From: an uncultured Oscillospiraceae bacterium | GTDB taxonomy: Bacteria; Bacillota; Clostridia; Oscillospirales; Oscillospiraceae | Reading direction: 5' to 3' | NCBI GenBank assembly: GCA_905236265.1 | Contig: CAJOOV010000198.1 | Span: 1-6,840 of the forward strand | Length of the DNA stretch: 6,840 bases | Part shown: piece by piece, positions 5,752 through 6,840 of the stretch | How the letters are laid out: each line of letters starts with the position of its first letter | How positions within the stretch are numbered: position 1 is the stretch's first letter | Translations under genes and position numbers: made by a program | The notes under the pieces: model-generated | Told to the model about the DNA's origin: nothing | What the model saw: the letters and a program-made list of their open reading frames with translations, nothing else | The model's database searches: none

Positions 5752-5919
5752 TCACCAATTTTTCTTCAGCTGAATCTGTCTGTACTTCAGCAGCTTGGTG
5801 GAGGCGGACTTATACGCCAGCTTGTATGCCTTCAGGTTTTTTGAGTTCTCCTCAAATCGCTCAGCCATCTCGGCAAGTCCTGCCTGCCGCAATGCCTTAA
5901 TCATCTCTGCGTCGGTCAT
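5752..5919 (-). CDS. Small protein of 55 residues, unknown function
   Basis: I do not recognise a family. The frame starts MTDAEMIKALRQAGL and ends QLKKNW; it is helical in character, with an acidic-to-neutral N-terminal half (E5, E17, E20, E23, E24) and a basic, Tyr/Lys-rich C-terminal half (residues 30-54). There is no membrane segment and no Cys. It is supported as a real gene by AAAAGGAG (5935-5928) 8 bases before the ATG, by a near-consensus promoter at 5993-6021 and by a shared hairpin terminator downstream. GC-rich codon use fits the neighbouring core genes. The basic tail would suit binding to nucleic acid or to ribosomes, but that is only a guess. Confidence 0.75.
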   Translation of the reverse strand: MTDAEMIKALRQAGLAEMAERFEENSKNLKAYKLAYKSASTKLLKYRQIQLKKNW

Positions 5920-5966
5920 GGAACTCACTCCTTTTCTATATGACCCTCAATACGATGGTATTGACT

Positions 5967-5984
5967 GATGACTTCCCTGTCATC
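5967..5984 (-). promoter_or_regulatory. Hairpin at the 5' end of the small-gene transcript
   Basis: GATGAC (5967-5972) and GTCATC (5979-5984) form a perfect 6-bp inverted repeat with a 6-base loop. On the minus strand it starts 9 bases after the -10 box, so it lies at the very 5' end of the mRNA. It could stabilise the message or be an operator for a dimeric regulator. Confidence 0.4.
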
Positions 5985-5992
5985 GGGTACGG

Positions 5993-6021
5993 ATTATAGC
6001 AGAGGATGCCCCGCAGGTCAA
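5993..6021 (-). promoter_or_regulatory. Promoter of the 55-residue protein gene
   Basis: On the minus strand TTGACC (6021-6016) and a perfect TATAAT (5998-5993) are separated by exactly 17 bases: 11 of 12 consensus positions. Transcription would start near 5986, with a leader of about 65 bases. This is a vegetative-type promoter although its neighbours are sporulation genes. Confidence 0.8.
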
Positions 6022-6267
6022 TACTTTTGGAAAAAGTTCGGTGATGTCAACAAAAAGTGTGCATAATATCTGTTGCAACCTTGTCTTTAACGTGATTTAA
6101 CCGGAAGAGATTGCCAAAAGATTCTGGTGGAGAACGCATTTCATTCCTCTTTCATTGTGCGATTTTGCCAAAAATTGTCGGGCATAGCTGGCTGTCTTTC
6201 ACACATCCTAGAAGCAGACAGTCCGAAACCGGGCGGTCAACTCAACGAAAAGAAGGAGATGTTCAAT
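6022..6267. other. Non-coding region upstream of the SASP reading frame
   Basis: No gene is seen. The plus strand holds a stem GGCTGTCT (6190-6197) / AGACAGTC (6216-6223) with an 18-base loop, lying 45 bases before the SASP start and probably in its leader. A TGCATA at 6060-6065 resembles a sigma-G -35 box, but no convincing -10 box stands at the right distance, so the SASP promoter is unassigned. In-frame codons run upstream from the SASP start to an ATG at 6127, but they have no ribosome binding site and no family likeness. Confidence 0.5.
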
Positions 6268-6381
6268 ATGGCTAGCAACAGCAACCGTGGTAATCAGGCA
6301 TTGGTACCCGAAGCTCGTGAAGCGCTGAACAAGTTTAAGATGGAGTCTGCCTCCGAGGTTGATGTACCCTCCCCATCTTAA
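6268..6381 (+). pseudogene. Alpha/beta-type small acid-soluble spore protein, C-terminally truncated
   Basis: The 37-codon frame begins MASNSNRGNQALVPEAREAL, the classical N-terminal half of alpha/beta-type SASPs, which coat spore DNA and are cut by the GPR protease at germination. The GPR region is present as FKMESASE (23-30), with the expected cut after Glu26; the residue following the cut is Ser where Ile, Phe or Val is usual. After VDVP the frame ends in SPS-TAA. The second half, with the conserved Gly-rich and DNA-contacting helix that normally brings the family to 60-90 residues, is missing, and I cannot find it in the other two frames up to 6509. The ribosome binding site AAGGAG (6253-6258) is good. 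The DNA-binding helices of the family need both halves, so the product is unlikely to work as a normal SASP. It could also be a natural short variant. Confidence 0.7.
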
Positions 6382-6509
6382 AACTACTTATATGCCCGCC
6401 TGCGTATCTCCGTTTTGTCTCTGCCCTCCCACGAAAAGACTGCGCCTCTCTCAGGCAACTGGACAATCCCTGACAGAATAGGATAGTACCTGTGAAAGGA
6501 GATGGGAAG

Positions 6510-6840
6510 ATGCTATCCTTATTGACCATGCTGCTGCTCCACGGGCAGCTCTTCTCCCTCCGTCTCAGTCAGGGCAGCTCCTTTCCCCGCCCGCTGAAGG
6601 CGGAGGAGGAGGCGGAGTATGTCCGGCGCTGGGCAGAGGGGGATCTGGCAGCACGAAACGAGCTGGTGGAGCATAACCTGCGGCTTGTGGCTCACATCGC
6701 CAAAAAGTATTACTCCCAGACCGGGGACTCAGACGACCTGATCTCCATCGGCACCATCGGGCTGATTAAGGCAGTGAATACCTATCAGGCGGGGCGGAAG
6801 ATCAAGCTGGGGACGTATGCGGCACGGTGTATTGAAAATG
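6510..6840 (+). CDS. sigK: RNA polymerase sporulation sigma factor SigK (5' part)
   Basis: The visible 110 residues match sigma-K, the late mother-cell sigma factor that drives spore coat and cortex genes. An N-terminal hydrophobic stretch (MLSLLTMLLL onward, residues 1-24) is in the place of the pro-sequence that membrane protease SpoIVFB removes in Bacillus subtilis. It is followed by FPRPLKAEEE (25-34), region 2.1 with EHNLRLVAHIAKKYY (54-68), region 2.2 with DDLISIGTIGLIKAVN (75-90) and the start of region 2.3 with TYAARCIEN (102-110). The start is set by AAAGGAG (6495-6501) 8 bases upstream. No promoter with sigma-E or sigma-K boxes could be assigned in the 128 bases after the SASP frame. 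The gene leaves the window in the middle of region 2, so intactness cannot be judged; in some sporeformers sigK is split by a prophage-like element. Confidence 0.93.
   Translation, partial: MLSLLTMLLLHGQLFSLRLSQGSSFPRPLKAEEEAEYVRRWAEGDLAARNELVEHNLRLVAHIAKKYYSQTGDSDDLISIGTIGLIKAVNTYQAGRKIKLGTYAARCIEN

Noticed and set aside
6127..6267. Longer SASP frame starting at ATG 6127
   Set aside because: SASPs begin at the MASNSN motif; the upstream codons have no ribosome binding site and no family similarity, while 6268 has AAGGAG well placed.
1..6840. CRISPR arrays, insertion sequences with transposase, or rRNA genes
   Set aside because: No regularly spaced repeats, no transposase motifs and no rRNA-like sequence were seen; the only tandem repeat is the 36-base one inside the Fic gene.

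Overview
The window looks like chromosome from a spore-forming, gut-type clostridium. The right half carries a DUF4317 gene, a small acid-soluble spore protein (SASP) reading frame and the 5' part of the mother-cell sporulation sigma factor sigK, all GC-rich and with strong AGGAGG-type ribosome binding sites. This mix fits Oscillospiraceae-like Clostridia (relatives of Flavonifractor, Intestinimonas or Oscillibacter). The family-level placement is inference; the sporulating-Firmicute placement is secure.

Left part (1-4170) is an accessory, more AT-rich region. Its left edge (1-230) holds two inverted repeats and no convincing gene. At 230-513 on the minus strand lies a decayed remnant of an Mrr-type, membrane-anchored nuclease gene. 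Next comes a two-gene plus-strand operon with its own sigma-A promoter: a GIY-YIG nuclease with a C-terminal DUF4357 domain (611-1423) and a Fic-domain protein with a winged-helix tail (1475-2485), closed by a clear hairpin terminator. On the minus strand follow a 5'-truncated large serine recombinase interrupted by an in-frame TAG (2632 to about 3387) and, abutting it, an intact Mrr-type nuclease with an N-terminal membrane segment (3369-3929). The remnant at 230-513 is homologous to this intact gene, so two copies of the same kind of gene flank the GIY-YIG/Fic pair.

The middle (4176-4406) is a minus-strand tRNA-Ala(CGC) unit with promoter, folded leader, tRNA and Rho-independent terminator. 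The tRNA 3' end faces the accessory region, so the tRNA marks the visible border between accessory and core DNA.

Right part (4460-6840) is core-like: a DUF4317 gene with its own promoter and terminator, a convergent 55-residue small protein gene with a near-consensus promoter, a SASP reading frame that has lost its C-terminal half, and the start of sigK running off the window.

The most interesting unit is the GIY-YIG/DUF4357 plus Fic operon between two Mrr-type genes and beside a dead recombinase. It has the look of a small defence or toxin cassette in a decaying mobile island, but that role is inferred from context and domain families only.
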